In this document: positions 10,107 through 18,425 of the stretch, piece after piece
Numbering within the stretch: the first letter of the stretch is position 1
Layout of the letters: the number at the start of each line of letters is the position of its first letter
Origin: Chloroherpetonaceae bacterium
GTDB taxonomy: Bacteria > Bacteroidota > Chlorobiia > Chlorobiales > Thermochlorobacteraceae
Assembly (NCBI GenBank): GCA_025056565.1
Contig: JANWWA010000014.1
Coordinates: forward strand, 1 to 64,000
Reading direction: 5' to 3'
DNA: 64,000 bases
Notes under the pieces: model-generated
The model's database searches: none
The model's input: the letters and a program-made list of their open reading frames with translations, nothing else
Told to the model about the DNA's origin: nothing
Program-made: the position numbers and the translations under genes

Positions 10107-13100
10107 ATGCGCAAGCCAACCTTACTTTGGATTTTTGTATGCCTGCTCTTTGTCTGGGAGAGCATTGCGCAAACGCAGGCACAATTCAGCGAAAAGCTCT
10201 ATGATGCATTGAAGTGGCGCTCAATCGGGCCGTATCGTGGCGGCCGCTCCTGCGCCGTAACGGGCGTGGTTGGGCAGCCAAATGTGTTTTACTTCGGTGG
10301 CACAGGTGGTGGCGTTTGGAAGTCCACCGACGCTGGCGCCAGCTGGGTTAATGTCTCAGATGGCTTTTTTGGTGGCTCAATCGGTGCAGTTGCCGTGAGC
10401 GAATCCGACCCGAATGTTATCTATGTTGGTGGTGGCGAGAAAACCTTGCGCGGCAATCTCTCACACGGCTACGGCGTCTGGAAATCAACGGACGCGGGTA
10501 AAACATGGAAATCAATGGGGCTTTTGGATACGCGCCACATCTCGCGCATTCGCATTCACCCCAAGAATCCTGACCTTGTCTATGTTGCTGCAATTGGGCA
10601 CGCTTTCGGTCCAAATCCTGAGCGCGGCGTATTTCGCAGCAAAGATGGCGGTAAGACATGGGAGAAGATTCTCTTTGTCAGCAACGATGTGGGCGCGGTG
10701 GACTTAATTCTTGACCCATCTAACCCACGCATCTTATATGCCTCCACGTGGCGAGTGCGTCGCACTCCCTACAGCTTTGAGAGCGGTGGCGAAGGCTCTG
10801 GACTGTGGAAATCCACAGATGGCGGCGACACATGGGAAAACATCTCGCGCAATGAGGGTTTACCAAAAGGCACATTAGGCATTATTGGCATTGCGGTCTC
10901 ACCTGCTAACCCAGAGCGCGTGTGGGCTATCATAGAAGCCGAAGAAGGGGGCGTGTTTCGCTCCGATGACGGCGGCAAAAAGTGGCAGCGCCTTAATTCT
11001 GACCGCAGCCTACGTCAACGTGCATGGTATTACACACGCATCTACGCTGACCCCAAAAATCCTGATGTCGTCTATGTGCTCAATGTTGAGTTTCATCGTT
11101 CCAAAGATGGTGGCAAAACTTTCAGCACCATTCCTACGCCTCACGGCGACCACCACGACCTTTGGATTGACCCCAATGACCCAAATAGAATGATCATCGG
11201 TGATGATGGCGGTGCACAAGTGAGCATTGATGGTGGCGAGACTTGGACTACTTACCACAACCAACCGACCGCACAATTTTACCGTGTGACTACCGACAAC
11301 ACTTTCCCTTACCGCATCTATGTCGCACAGCAAGACAACTCTACTTTACGCATCTATCACCGCACCAGCGGCAACGCGATAACAGAGCGCGACTGGGAAG
11401 AAACCGCTGGCGGTGAGTCAGGACATATTGCCGTCGACCCGAAAGATAATGACATCGTCTACGGCGGCAGTTACGGCGGACTTTTGGAACGGCGCAATCA
11501 TCGCACAGGCGAAAGCCGCTTTATCAATGTCTATCCTGATAACCCGATGGGACACGGCGCCGAAGGAATGAAATATCGTTTCCAATGGAACTTCCCAATT
11601 TTCTTTTCTCCGCACGACCCTAATACCCTTTATGCCGCTGCAAACGTGCTTTTCAAAACCACCAACGAAGGACAGTCGTGGGAAGCAATTAGCCCTGACC
11701 TTACACGCAACGACAAGACCAAGCTTGGTCCTTCTGGCGGTCCAATTACCAAAGACAACACGGGTGTAGAGTATTACTGCACGATTTTTGCTGCGGCAGA
11801 ATCCCCTATTGAGAAAGGCGTTATCTGGTGTGGCTCCGACGACGGACTCATCCACATTACTCGCGATGGGGGCAAGACTTGGACCAATGTTACCCCAAAA
11901 GATTTGCCCGAATGGTCAATGATTAACTGCATTGACATTAGCCCACACGAGAAAGGCTGTGCTTACATTGCTGCCACACGCTACAAACTTGATGACTTTA
12001 CGCCCTACCTCTACAAAACCACTGACTACGGCAAAACTTGGAAACGCATCACAGTGGGGATTGCCAAAGACCACTTTACACGCGTCATTCGCTGCGACCC
12101 TGTGCGTAAAGGCTTGCTCTTTGCAGGCACAGAAAGTGGCGTCTACATTTCCTTCAATGATGGCGAATCGTGGCAGCCGTTTCAGCTTAACTTGCCTATT
12201 GTCCCGATTACAGATATGACCATCAAGGATTCAGATTTGATTGCCGCAACACAAGGGCGCTCGCTTTGGCTTATTGACGACATTTCGCCGCTACGTCAGC
12301 TCACAGCAGAGATTGCCAAAAAAGATGTGCATCTTTACACGCCGCGTCCCAGCGTTCGTATGGACGGCACACGTCCTGAAAAACAGCCGAAAGGCGTTGG
12401 TGAAAACTTGCAAGCAGGCGTGCTCTTTACCTTCTACCTCAAAGATGCCCCAGACTCTACAAAGCCCGTAAAGCTCGAGATTTTTGATGCCAGCGGTAAA
12501 CTTGTCCGCACTTTTTCGTCCGACGCCAAAGAGCGCAGTGATAAGCTCGAAGTCAAGCAGGGCTGCAATCGCTTCACTTGGAATATGCGCTATGCTGACG
12601 CCGCCCGCTTTGAAGGTCTGATTTTATGGGCAGGGGGCACACAAGGGCCGAAAGCCGTGCCCGGCAAGTATGAAGCCCGCCTTTCCTTTGCGGGCAAAAC
12701 CGAAAAAGTCTCCTTTGAAATCATCAAAGACCCGCGCGTGCAAGCCACCCAGAAGGACTTGGAAGAACAGTTTGAATTCCTTATCGCTATCCGCGACAAG
12801 CTTACCGAAACACACGAAACTATTAAGCAACTGCGCGACGTGCGCGAGCAACTTGCAAACCTGACCCGACGTCTCCCAAAGGACGAAGCAAAAGAGCTTC
12901 ATACAGCAGCAAAGGAGATAAGCGACAGACTCACCAAAATTGAGGAAACACTTTATCAAACCAAGAATCGCAGCTCGCAAGACCCGCTGAATTTCCCAAT
13001 TCGACTGAACAATAAACTTAGTGCCCTTGCATCGCTGGCTGGACGTGGCGATAACAAACCTACTGACCAGATGATTGTGGTGCGCAACGAACTCGTCAAG

Positions 13101-13238
13101 CAAATTGATGAACAGCTCGCTGCCTTTAGAGCAATTATGGAAAAAGACCTACCCGCATTTAATGAACTGGTAAGGCAGAAGTCTATTCCCAGCATTATCA
13201 TTCGGCAAAAGACAGCCAGCGCTGTAGGTAGCAACTAA
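10107..13238 (+). CDS. Secreted VPS10/BNR-repeat (sortilin-like beta-propeller) protein
   Basis: This 1043-residue protein has a signal peptide (MRKPTLLWIFVCLLFVWESIAQTQA) followed by two propeller-like regions built of Asp-box (BNR) repeats. I count about eleven, for example WKSTDAGASW, WKSTDAGKTW, FRSKDGGKTW, WKSTDGGDTW, FRSDDGGKKW, VSIDGGETW, ITRDGGKTW and KTTDYGKTW. The section from about residue 750 has a beta-sandwich-like segment (VKLEIFDASGKLVRTF) and ends in a charged helical tail. Proteins of this architecture are often annotated as glycosyl hydrolases, but Asp boxes alone do not show catalysis. I see no C-terminal type IX sorting domain. It is most likely periplasmic or surface exposed, with unknown ligand. 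Confidence 0.9.
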   Translation: MRKPTLLWIFVCLLFVWESIAQTQAQFSEKLYDALKWRSIGPYRGGRSCAVTGVVGQPNVFYFGGTGGGVWKSTDAGASWVNVSDGFFGGSIGAVAVSESDPNVIYVGGGEKTLRGNLSHGYGVWKSTDAGKTWKSMGLLDTRHISRIRIHPKNPDLVYVAAIGHAFGPNPERGVFRSKDGGKTWEKILFVSNDVGAVDLILDPSNPRILYASTWRVRRTPYSFESGGEGSGLWKSTDGGDTWENISRNEGLPKGTLGIIGIAVSPANPERVWAIIEAEEGGVFRSDDGGKKWQRLNSDRSLRQRAWYYTRIYADPKNPDVVYVLNVEFHRSKDGGKTFSTIPTPHGDHHDLWIDPNDPNRMIIGDDGGAQVSIDGGETWTTYHNQPTAQFYRVTTDNTFPYRIYVAQQDNSTLRIYHRTSGNAITERDWEETAGGESGHIAVDPKDNDIVYGGSYGGLLERRNHRTGESRFINVYPDNPMGHGAEGMKYRFQWNFPIFFSPHDPNTLYAAANVLFKTTNEGQSWEAISPDLTRNDKTKLGPSGGPITKDNTGVEYYCTIFAAAESPIEKGVIWCGSDDGLIHITRDGGKTWTNVTPKDLPEWSMINCIDISPHEKGCAYIAATRYKLDDFTPYLYKTTDYGKTWKRITVGIAKDHFTRVIRCDPVRKGLLFAGTESGVYISFNDGESWQPFQLNLPIVPITDMTIKDSDLIAATQGRSLWLIDDISPLRQLTAEIAKKDVHLYTPRPSVRMDGTRPEKQPKGVGENLQAGVLFTFYLKDAPDSTKPVKLEIFDASGKLVRTFSSDAKERSDKLEVKQGCNRFTWNMRYADAARFEGLILWAGGTQGPKAVPGKYEARLSFAGKTEKVSFEIIKDPRVQATQKDLEEQFEFLIAIRDKLTETHETIKQLRDVREQLANLTRRLPKDEAKELHTAAKEISDRLTKIEETLYQTKNRSSQDPLNFPIRLNNKLSALASLAGRGDNKPTDQMIVVRNELVKQIDEQLAAFRAIMEKDLPAFNELVRQKSIPSIIIRQKTASAVGSN

Positions 13239-13281
13239 GCCCAGCTCCATCGCTAACAAGCCACTGGCCCGAAGTGCTATG

Positions 13282-13305
13282 GCACATCGTATCTGATTGA
13301 TGTGC
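13282..13305. other. Hairpin between the BNR protein and the GT2 gene
   Basis: GCACATC (13282-13288) and GATGTGC (13299-13305) form a perfect 7-bp stem with a 10-base loop in the 104-base gap. No U-tract follows, so terminator function is uncertain. Confidence 0.3.
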
Positions 13306-13342
13306 TGTGCCTAAATTTGTCTGAGACTTACTACAGCTAGCG

Positions 13343-14227
13343 ATGCCAAAAGCCAGCGTGATTCTTGCCGTGCATAATGGCGAGCGTTTTCTTGCTGAGG
13401 CTATTCGCTCAGTTGAGGCGCAAACGATGCATGACCTTGAACTGGTTGTGGTGGATGACGCTTCTACCGACCGCACTGCTGCAGTGCTAAATACTATCTT
13501 GCCGCAAGTGCGCATTCCTGTGCAGCACCTTCGCAATGAAAAAAACTTGGAGCGCTGTTACGCCCGTAATCGTGGCGCTGAGGTTGCACGGGGCGAGTAT
13601 CTTTTCTTCTTGGATTATGACGATGTATGGCAGCCGCACTACATAGAAACCAGTCTTGCAATGTTTGAACAAACGGGTGCAGATGCAGTGTGTGCTATTC
13701 TACGCTCCAAAATCAATGAGAGAGGGGAGCTGGTGTATGTGTCACGAAAAAAGCTGCCCAGCGATGTTGGGATTCTTATCGCTTCCGCCTTAGTGGGCGG
13801 CACACCCGGTCTTGCATTCCGAAAAGCCAGTTTTCCGAAGTATGACGATGCGTTTCGCTTTCGAGAGGATTGGGAAATTGTGCTGCGTGCATTTCTTAGC
13901 GGTCTGAAAATTGCTGTAACGGATTCTGACCAAGTTTGGGTGCGGGAGCATTCTGCACGCACCAGTCGCGCTGCGCCTGCTTACTACCGCGCCTCTAAGC
14001 GCATTTTTGACACCTATTATGCCAAAGTGCCCTTGCCACTGCGTCCCTACTTTGAATTTGAGATAGGTAATGCCGCCTTGCGGCACGGCGACTTGGGCTT
14101 TGGCTGGTCACTGGCTCTTTGCGCAATGCGCAAAGACGCTTCTCTTCGCACAAATCCTCGCAACTGGCTGCTTTTGCTTCGGCGCGGGTTTCGACTCGAC
14201 CGCTGGCTTTCGCCTGCCTTGCGCTAA
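13343..14227 (+). CDS. Family 2 glycosyltransferase
   Basis: The 294-residue product opens with the GT-A fold of family 2: SVILAVHNGERFLAEAIRSVEAQ, the nucleotide-sugar motif LVVVDDASTDRT, ARNRGAEVARGEYLFFLDYDDVW (DxD-like metal site), and a later REDWEIVLRAF acidic motif near the usual catalytic base. It should transfer a sugar from an activated donor to a glycan or lipid acceptor at the cytoplasmic side. No transmembrane segment is visible. It stands alone, not in a polysaccharide cluster, so donor and acceptor cannot be predicted. Confidence 0.9.
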   Translation: MPKASVILAVHNGERFLAEAIRSVEAQTMHDLELVVVDDASTDRTAAVLNTILPQVRIPVQHLRNEKNLERCYARNRGAEVARGEYLFFLDYDDVWQPHYIETSLAMFEQTGADAVCAILRSKINERGELVYVSRKKLPSDVGILIASALVGGTPGLAFRKASFPKYDDAFRFREDWEIVLRAFLSGLKIAVTDSDQVWVREHSARTSRAAPAYYRASKRIFDTYYAKVPLPLRPYFEFEIGNAALRHGDLGFGWSLALCAMRKDASLRTNPRNWLLLLRRGFRLDRWLSPALR

Positions 14228-14248
14228 CATTGAAACCAAGTCTGCACA

Positions 14249-14280
14249 TTTGATGTTCAAACAATTGATGTTGCAACATT
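14249..14280. promoter_or_regulatory. Candidate operator upstream of the YceI gene
   Basis: Two direct copies of TTGATGTT (14250-14257 and 14265-14272) are spaced 15 bases apart, and the second runs into a perfect 12-bp palindrome ATGTTGCAACAT (14268-14279). The site is 65 bases upstream of the YceI start. The arrangement is seen directly; a regulatory role is inferred. Confidence 0.35.
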
Positions 14281-14344
14281 TAACTCTTAACACCGTATCA
14301 ATTGGGCACTAAACTTCTCTTAAACCAAACTTGAAAATCTGATT

Positions 14345-14941
14345 ATGAAAACACTCGTCTCACTTTTTACTGCACTTCTACTGAGCCTTACTTTAAGCCA
14401 GCGCGTTAGTGCGCAAGTTACTTGGCAGCTCGACAAAAGCCACTCTAACATCAACTTTAGCGTTGCGCATCTGGTCGTCTCCGAAACTTCAGGTCGCTTT
14501 AAGAGCTTTGATGCCAAAGTCATCTCAAAGAGCGACGACTTTGTTGACAGCGAGATTGAACTGGTGATTGATGCTGCCAGCATCAACACGGAAGATGAAA
14601 AGCGCGATGGACATCTTCGGTCAGCCGACTTTTTTGACGTGGCGAAGTACCCACATATTACTTTCAAAAGTAAGTCCTTTAAAAAAGTGGACGGCAAAAA
14701 CTACAAGTTGGTTGGCGACCTAACGATGCACGGGGTAACAAAGGAAGTTACGCTCGATGTCATCTACAATGGCACAGCTAAGTCACCTTTTGGCAACATC
14801 CATGCTGGGTTCAAGGTAATTGGCAAAATCAACCGAACTGATTTCGGCTTAAAGTGGAATAAAGCATTAGACAACGGTGGCGTGTTAGTTGGTGAAGAAG
14901 TCAGTTTCATTTGCAACATTGAACTTACTCGGAAATCATAA
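14345..14941 (+). CDS. Secreted YceI-family protein
   Basis: The 198-residue product has a signal peptide (MKTLVSLFTALLLSLTLSQRVSA, cleavage near AQ) and then a lipocalin-like YceI domain: WQLDKSHSNINFSVAHLVVSETSGRF in two strands, IDAASINTEDEKRDGHLRSADFFDVAKYPHITFKS, and DLTMHGVTKEVTLDV. YceI proteins bind polyisoprenoids or other hydrophobic ligands in the periplasm and are often induced by stress. Length and motif order are normal. The gene stands alone; a palindromic element lies upstream. Confidence 0.95.
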   Translation: MKTLVSLFTALLLSLTLSQRVSAQVTWQLDKSHSNINFSVAHLVVSETSGRFKSFDAKVISKSDDFVDSEIELVIDAASINTEDEKRDGHLRSADFFDVAKYPHITFKSKSFKKVDGKNYKLVGDLTMHGVTKEVTLDVIYNGTAKSPFGNIHAGFKVIGKINRTDFGLKWNKALDNGGVLVGEEVSFICNIELTRKS

Positions 14942-15051
14942 CGCTTTTGCTCGCCATTGATTCTGATGCGGTCTGGTGTCTTCTCTCCTACTGCATAGGA
15001 AAGGTCAGGCGTGGAGAAGCAAAGGAATATCTTCGGTTAAGCAAAATCCAT

Positions 15052-15059
15052 AGGAGGAG
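15052..15059 (+). promoter_or_regulatory. Strong Shine-Dalgarno before the pirin gene
   Basis: AGGAGGAG lies 5 bases before the ATG at 15065 and decides that start. Confidence 0.75.
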
Positions 15060-15064
15060 CAAGA

Positions 15065-15952
15065 ATGTCTATCGTCTCAAACAAAGCGTTCGCCAGTGTG
15101 GCGCGCATTCTTCCGATTGCAACCGTGATGGAAGGTGAAGGATTTCTGGTGCACCGTCCCTTTCCAACCCGTGCGCTCTCTCATATCGATCCATTTCTGC
15201 TACTGGATGAGTTCGGTCCTGCCAATTTTGCTCCCGGCGAAGCCAAAGGCACAGGCGTCCATCCACATAAAGGCTTTGAGATTCTGAGCTACATCTTGAA
15301 AGGCGGTTTTGAGCATCAGGACTCTCTCGGTAACCGCGTAGTGCTCCAAGAAGGTGATGTGCAATGGATGACTGCTGGACGCGGCATTCTTCATAAAGAA
15401 CAACCGATCGAGGCGGTCAAGAAAAACGGCGGCACAATGCACGGCTTTCAAGTGTGGGTTAACTTGCCTGCCAGCAAGAAGCATATTGCGCCCGGCTATC
15501 AAGAAATTCGTGCTCAGGCTATTCCCACCTTTACTGATTTAGCTCATCACTTCAAGGTGAAGGTCATTATTGGAGAGGCGTTTGGGGTGCGCTCACCCAT
15601 TCAGACGCAAACACCGATTGAGTATCACCACTACTTTCTTGCACCGCAAGCTCTGGTGGAAATTCCACTGAACCGCATGCACAATGCGTTTCTCTACCCT
15701 GTTGCTGGCACTATCACCATCAACGACCACATACCTATCACACGCGGTCAACTGCCTGTACTAGGCAAAGATGGAGACTGGGTTCGCATTCGAAATTTGA
15801 GCGAGACCGAAAGCGAGTTTATCTTCTTTTCTGGCAAGCCACTTGGCGAGCCTGTGGCACGATATGGACCGTTTGTGATGAATACAGAATTAGAGCTGGC
15901 ACAAGCTGTCTTGGAGTATCAGCAAGGCATTATGGGCTACTTAGAAGAATGA
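15065..15952 (+). CDS. Pirin family protein
   Basis: The 295-residue product has the bicupin pirin fold. The N-terminal cupin carries the metal-binding motifs HPHKGFEILSYILKGGFEH and GILHKEQP; between them lie DSLGNRVVLQEGDVQWMTAGRG. Related proteins bind iron, and some oxidise quercetin, but the physiological substrate is usually unknown. The C-terminal cupin is intact (FLYPVAGTITINDH, EFIFFSGKPLGEPVARYGPFVMN). It stands alone between the YceI gene and the sigma-54 activator. Confidence 0.95.
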   Translation: MSIVSNKAFASVARILPIATVMEGEGFLVHRPFPTRALSHIDPFLLLDEFGPANFAPGEAKGTGVHPHKGFEILSYILKGGFEHQDSLGNRVVLQEGDVQWMTAGRGILHKEQPIEAVKKNGGTMHGFQVWVNLPASKKHIAPGYQEIRAQAIPTFTDLAHHFKVKVIIGEAFGVRSPIQTQTPIEYHHYFLAPQALVEIPLNRMHNAFLYPVAGTITINDHIPITRGQLPVLGKDGDWVRIRNLSETESEFIFFSGKPLGEPVARYGPFVMNTELELAQAVLEYQQGIMGYLEE

Positions 15953-16068
15953 ACCATTTTGCTTACTGCTGTGCGCTTTGTGGTCGTCTGAATTACATAT
16001 CTCTGTAAAGTAGACGGGGAAAGAGACTTGCTGCTTTTGCTGCAGCATCGTCACGGCGCAACGCCCAA

Positions 16069-16100
16069 GTGGACTTGCTTTTACTATTCTTTTAGTCCAC
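16069..16100. promoter_or_regulatory. Inverted repeat upstream of the sigma-54 activator
   Basis: GTGGACT (16069-16075) and AGTCCAC (16094-16100) are perfect inverted copies separated by 18 mostly T-rich bases, ending 34 bases before the ATG at 16134. This could be an operator or a leader hairpin for the downstream operon. No convincing -24/-12 element is visible beside it. Confidence 0.3.
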
Positions 16101-16133
16101 AGCGTATTGAATGCTGCCTTGCTTAGATTGGAT

Positions 16134-18425
16134 ATGCATCAAAGCTTCAGGAGGGCAAGCGCCGCTTGGCAAAAGTTTTGGTTACTCATCTGTGCCTTTA
16201 ACCTTGCAACGCTACTTTATGCAGGTGAGCCACCTATCACGGTGGTAATTGACGAGGCGGAATGCGCCGCACTGGGCGGCTGGCCGCTTGACCGAAAGTG
16301 GTATGCAATTGCCTTGCAGAATCTTGCTCGTGGCGGCGCTACCCGCATCTTCGTTGACATTGCTTTTCCCAACAGCGACTTCGCACACCCTGAGTCGGAT
16401 GAATTCTTTTTTCAGACGCTGCAGAGTCTTTCGCAGGTTTTTTTGCTTGCCCGTGCACTCAGCGAGGACTCCATTACCATTCTTGGCAAGCGCACTTTCC
16501 CTGCTGCCCGCGCTTTTCTGCCTTTCTCAGAAGCCTTTGAGGTCAAAGGTGAAAAACTGCTGCTGAAGAATTTTGCTGCAAGAACCCTTACTACATTTTT
16601 TTGCACTGCACCTATTGAACATGCTCTGGCGATTCGCCTGCCTAGTGAAAAACTTGTGCCCCAATACACGCTGCGCGATGCTATTCAGGGCAACTTGCAG
16701 TGCCAAAATCGTGATGTCGTGCTTTATCTGGACTGTCCCGGCGTTTCATCTTACATTCTGAGTGAAGCCACTGGACAAGCTTTTTCTACATCGGAACTTT
16801 CTCTCTGGGCTGCACAGCAAATTGCACGCGGCGAAGCTTTGTATGTCTGGGAAGGCTGGAAGTGGCTACTGCTTCTTTTGCTTACGCTGCTGCCTTTACT
16901 TTACTATGCCCGCAAAGCACTCTCCTACGATTGGGCATTCCTTTCTATTGGGCTGAATGTGGTCATCTATGCAGCAATGAAACTTCTTAAAGTGGATGTG
17001 CCCGAAACATGGCTTTTTGCGAATCTCTTGCCCCTGCTTTTGATTGGCGCGGTTGTATTTGTGCAGTATCGGCAAGCCGTGATTCGTTCAGTAGTAAAAA
17101 AGGCCGCTGAGAAAGCAAAAGCGCCGACGTTCGCTCCAACCTTTTCCACCACTCGCATAGATGCTGAGACAGAATCGCTGCGCTATAAGTTGCAGTTCTA
17201 TGAAAGACTTTCTCGTAATACACCGATTGCGCAGCCTGACACTTTTCCTGAAGCACAGGATTTTTACTTTGCCCCTAATTCACCTTTGGCTGCCCTGTTA
17301 GTGAAAGCTGACCAAGTTGCACAGCGCGATATACCTGTGCTCATTCTGGGCGAAAGCGGAGTTGGCAAAGAAAAACTGGCGCGCTTTATTCACCAGCGTT
17401 CGGCACGCAAACACAAGCCTTTTGTGGCTATCAACTGCGGTTCATTCAACGAAAATTTGATTGAGTCGGAGCTTTTCGGCTACGAAGCAGGGGCTTTTAC
17501 TGGCGCCACCAAATCGAAGGTTGGGCGCTTTGAGCAAGCTGATGGTGGCACGCTCTTTCTTGACGAAATTGGTGAGACCAGCTTAGCCTTTCAGGTCAAG
17601 CTCTTACGCGTTTTGCAAGAGGGTACTTTCGAGCGAGTAGGTGGCACCAAAACTCTGCGCGTGTCGGTGCGCATCATTGCTGCAACGCACCAATCGCTGG
17701 AAACGCTTATTAGGGAAAAGCGCTTTCGTGAAGATTTGTTCTATCGCCTCAATGGGGTCAGTCTCACTTTGCCCCCTTTGCGTGAGCGACCAATGGACAT
17801 TGAAGTGCTCTTTCGCAGTTTCCTCCATGCCCTTAATCCCAACCTACAGATTTCTGACGCCTTGCTTGAGTGGCTTAAAGCGCAGCCGTGGCGTGGCAAT
17901 GTGCGAGAGCTGAAGGCTGCAACTGAGCGTGCTGTGCTTAATGCTACGTTGCACCAGCGGCAATTTCTTTTGCCAGAAGATTTTGAGCTGCACGATGCAC
18001 TGCCAGCTGCTCGGCAAGATGGGAAAGACCTTGCTGAAAAAATTTTAGAGGCGCTGCGTCGGCATGAGTTCAAGCATCGCGCAATTTCTGCAGTGGCAAG
18101 CGACCTTTCCTTGCATCGTGCGACCGTTACAGAATATCTGCGCGGTTGGATTTTGCACTTCTACAACCAGAGTGAAGATCCAGAAGAGATTCTAAGGCAA
18201 CTTTGCGGCAGCGCGCCCTTGAGAGATGCATCACACCTGCGAGAGCGCATAAAAACTTATATTGACGGCGTGATTGCAAAAATTCAGGCCGGGCTTGCCG
18301 CAAACGAATCCGATGAGGCAATTCGATCGCTGCGTTTCAAGAACTTGCCAAGCTTATTTGAGCCTGATTTAATCAATGTGATTCGGAAGATAAGGGACGC
18401 ACACATCGCCACTACGCAAAAATGA
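16134..18425 (+). CDS. Membrane-bound CHASE2-like sigma-54-dependent transcription activator
   Basis: The 763-residue product starts with a membrane helix (WQKFWLLICAFNLATLLYAG), then a CHASE2-like extracytoplasmic domain (VVIDEAECAALGGWPLDRKWYA..., IFVDIAF), then three closely spaced helices (about residues 245-320), the CHASE2 topology. The cytoplasmic part is an AAA+ sigma-54 interaction domain: Walker A GESGVGKE (406-413), GAFTGA (453-458), LFLDEIGE and R-finger region REDLFYRLNGVSLTLPPLRER. A helix-turn-helix-like segment (AISAVASDLSLHRATVTEYLRGW, about 651-673) is followed by a further 90 residues. It should turn an outside signal directly into sigma-54 transcription without a kinase. 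An in-frame TTG at 16107 could extend it. Its last codons overlap the next start (ATGA), so the two are translationally coupled. Confidence 0.9.
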   Translation: MHQSFRRASAAWQKFWLLICAFNLATLLYAGEPPITVVIDEAECAALGGWPLDRKWYAIALQNLARGGATRIFVDIAFPNSDFAHPESDEFFFQTLQSLSQVFLLARALSEDSITILGKRTFPAARAFLPFSEAFEVKGEKLLLKNFAARTLTTFFCTAPIEHALAIRLPSEKLVPQYTLRDAIQGNLQCQNRDVVLYLDCPGVSSYILSEATGQAFSTSELSLWAAQQIARGEALYVWEGWKWLLLLLLTLLPLLYYARKALSYDWAFLSIGLNVVIYAAMKLLKVDVPETWLFANLLPLLLIGAVVFVQYRQAVIRSVVKKAAEKAKAPTFAPTFSTTRIDAETESLRYKLQFYERLSRNTPIAQPDTFPEAQDFYFAPNSPLAALLVKADQVAQRDIPVLILGESGVGKEKLARFIHQRSARKHKPFVAINCGSFNENLIESELFGYEAGAFTGATKSKVGRFEQADGGTLFLDEIGETSLAFQVKLLRVLQEGTFERVGGTKTLRVSVRIIAATHQSLETLIREKRFREDLFYRLNGVSLTLPPLRERPMDIEVLFRSFLHALNPNLQISDALLEWLKAQPWRGNVRELKAATERAVLNATLHQRQFLLPEDFELHDALPAARQDGKDLAEKILEALRRHEFKHRAISAVASDLSLHRATVTEYLRGWILHFYNQSEDPEEILRQLCGSAPLRDASHLRERIKTYIDGVIAKIQAGLAANESDEAIRSLRFKNLPSLFEPDLINVIRKIRDAHIATTQK

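Noticed and set aside
12624-13103. 159-residue minus-strand frame
   Set aside because: It overlaps the C-terminal part of the BNR-repeat protein, which is the coherent frame.
16107-16133. TTG start nine codons upstream of the sigma-54 activator ATG
   Set aside because: No ribosome-binding site supports it and the extension adds no domain; the ATG at 16134 precedes the first membrane helix.
15953-16133. Sigma-54 (-24/-12) promoter before the CHASE2 activator
   Set aside because: By eye no GG/GC pair at the right spacing with flanking consensus was found; a weight-matrix scan would be needed.
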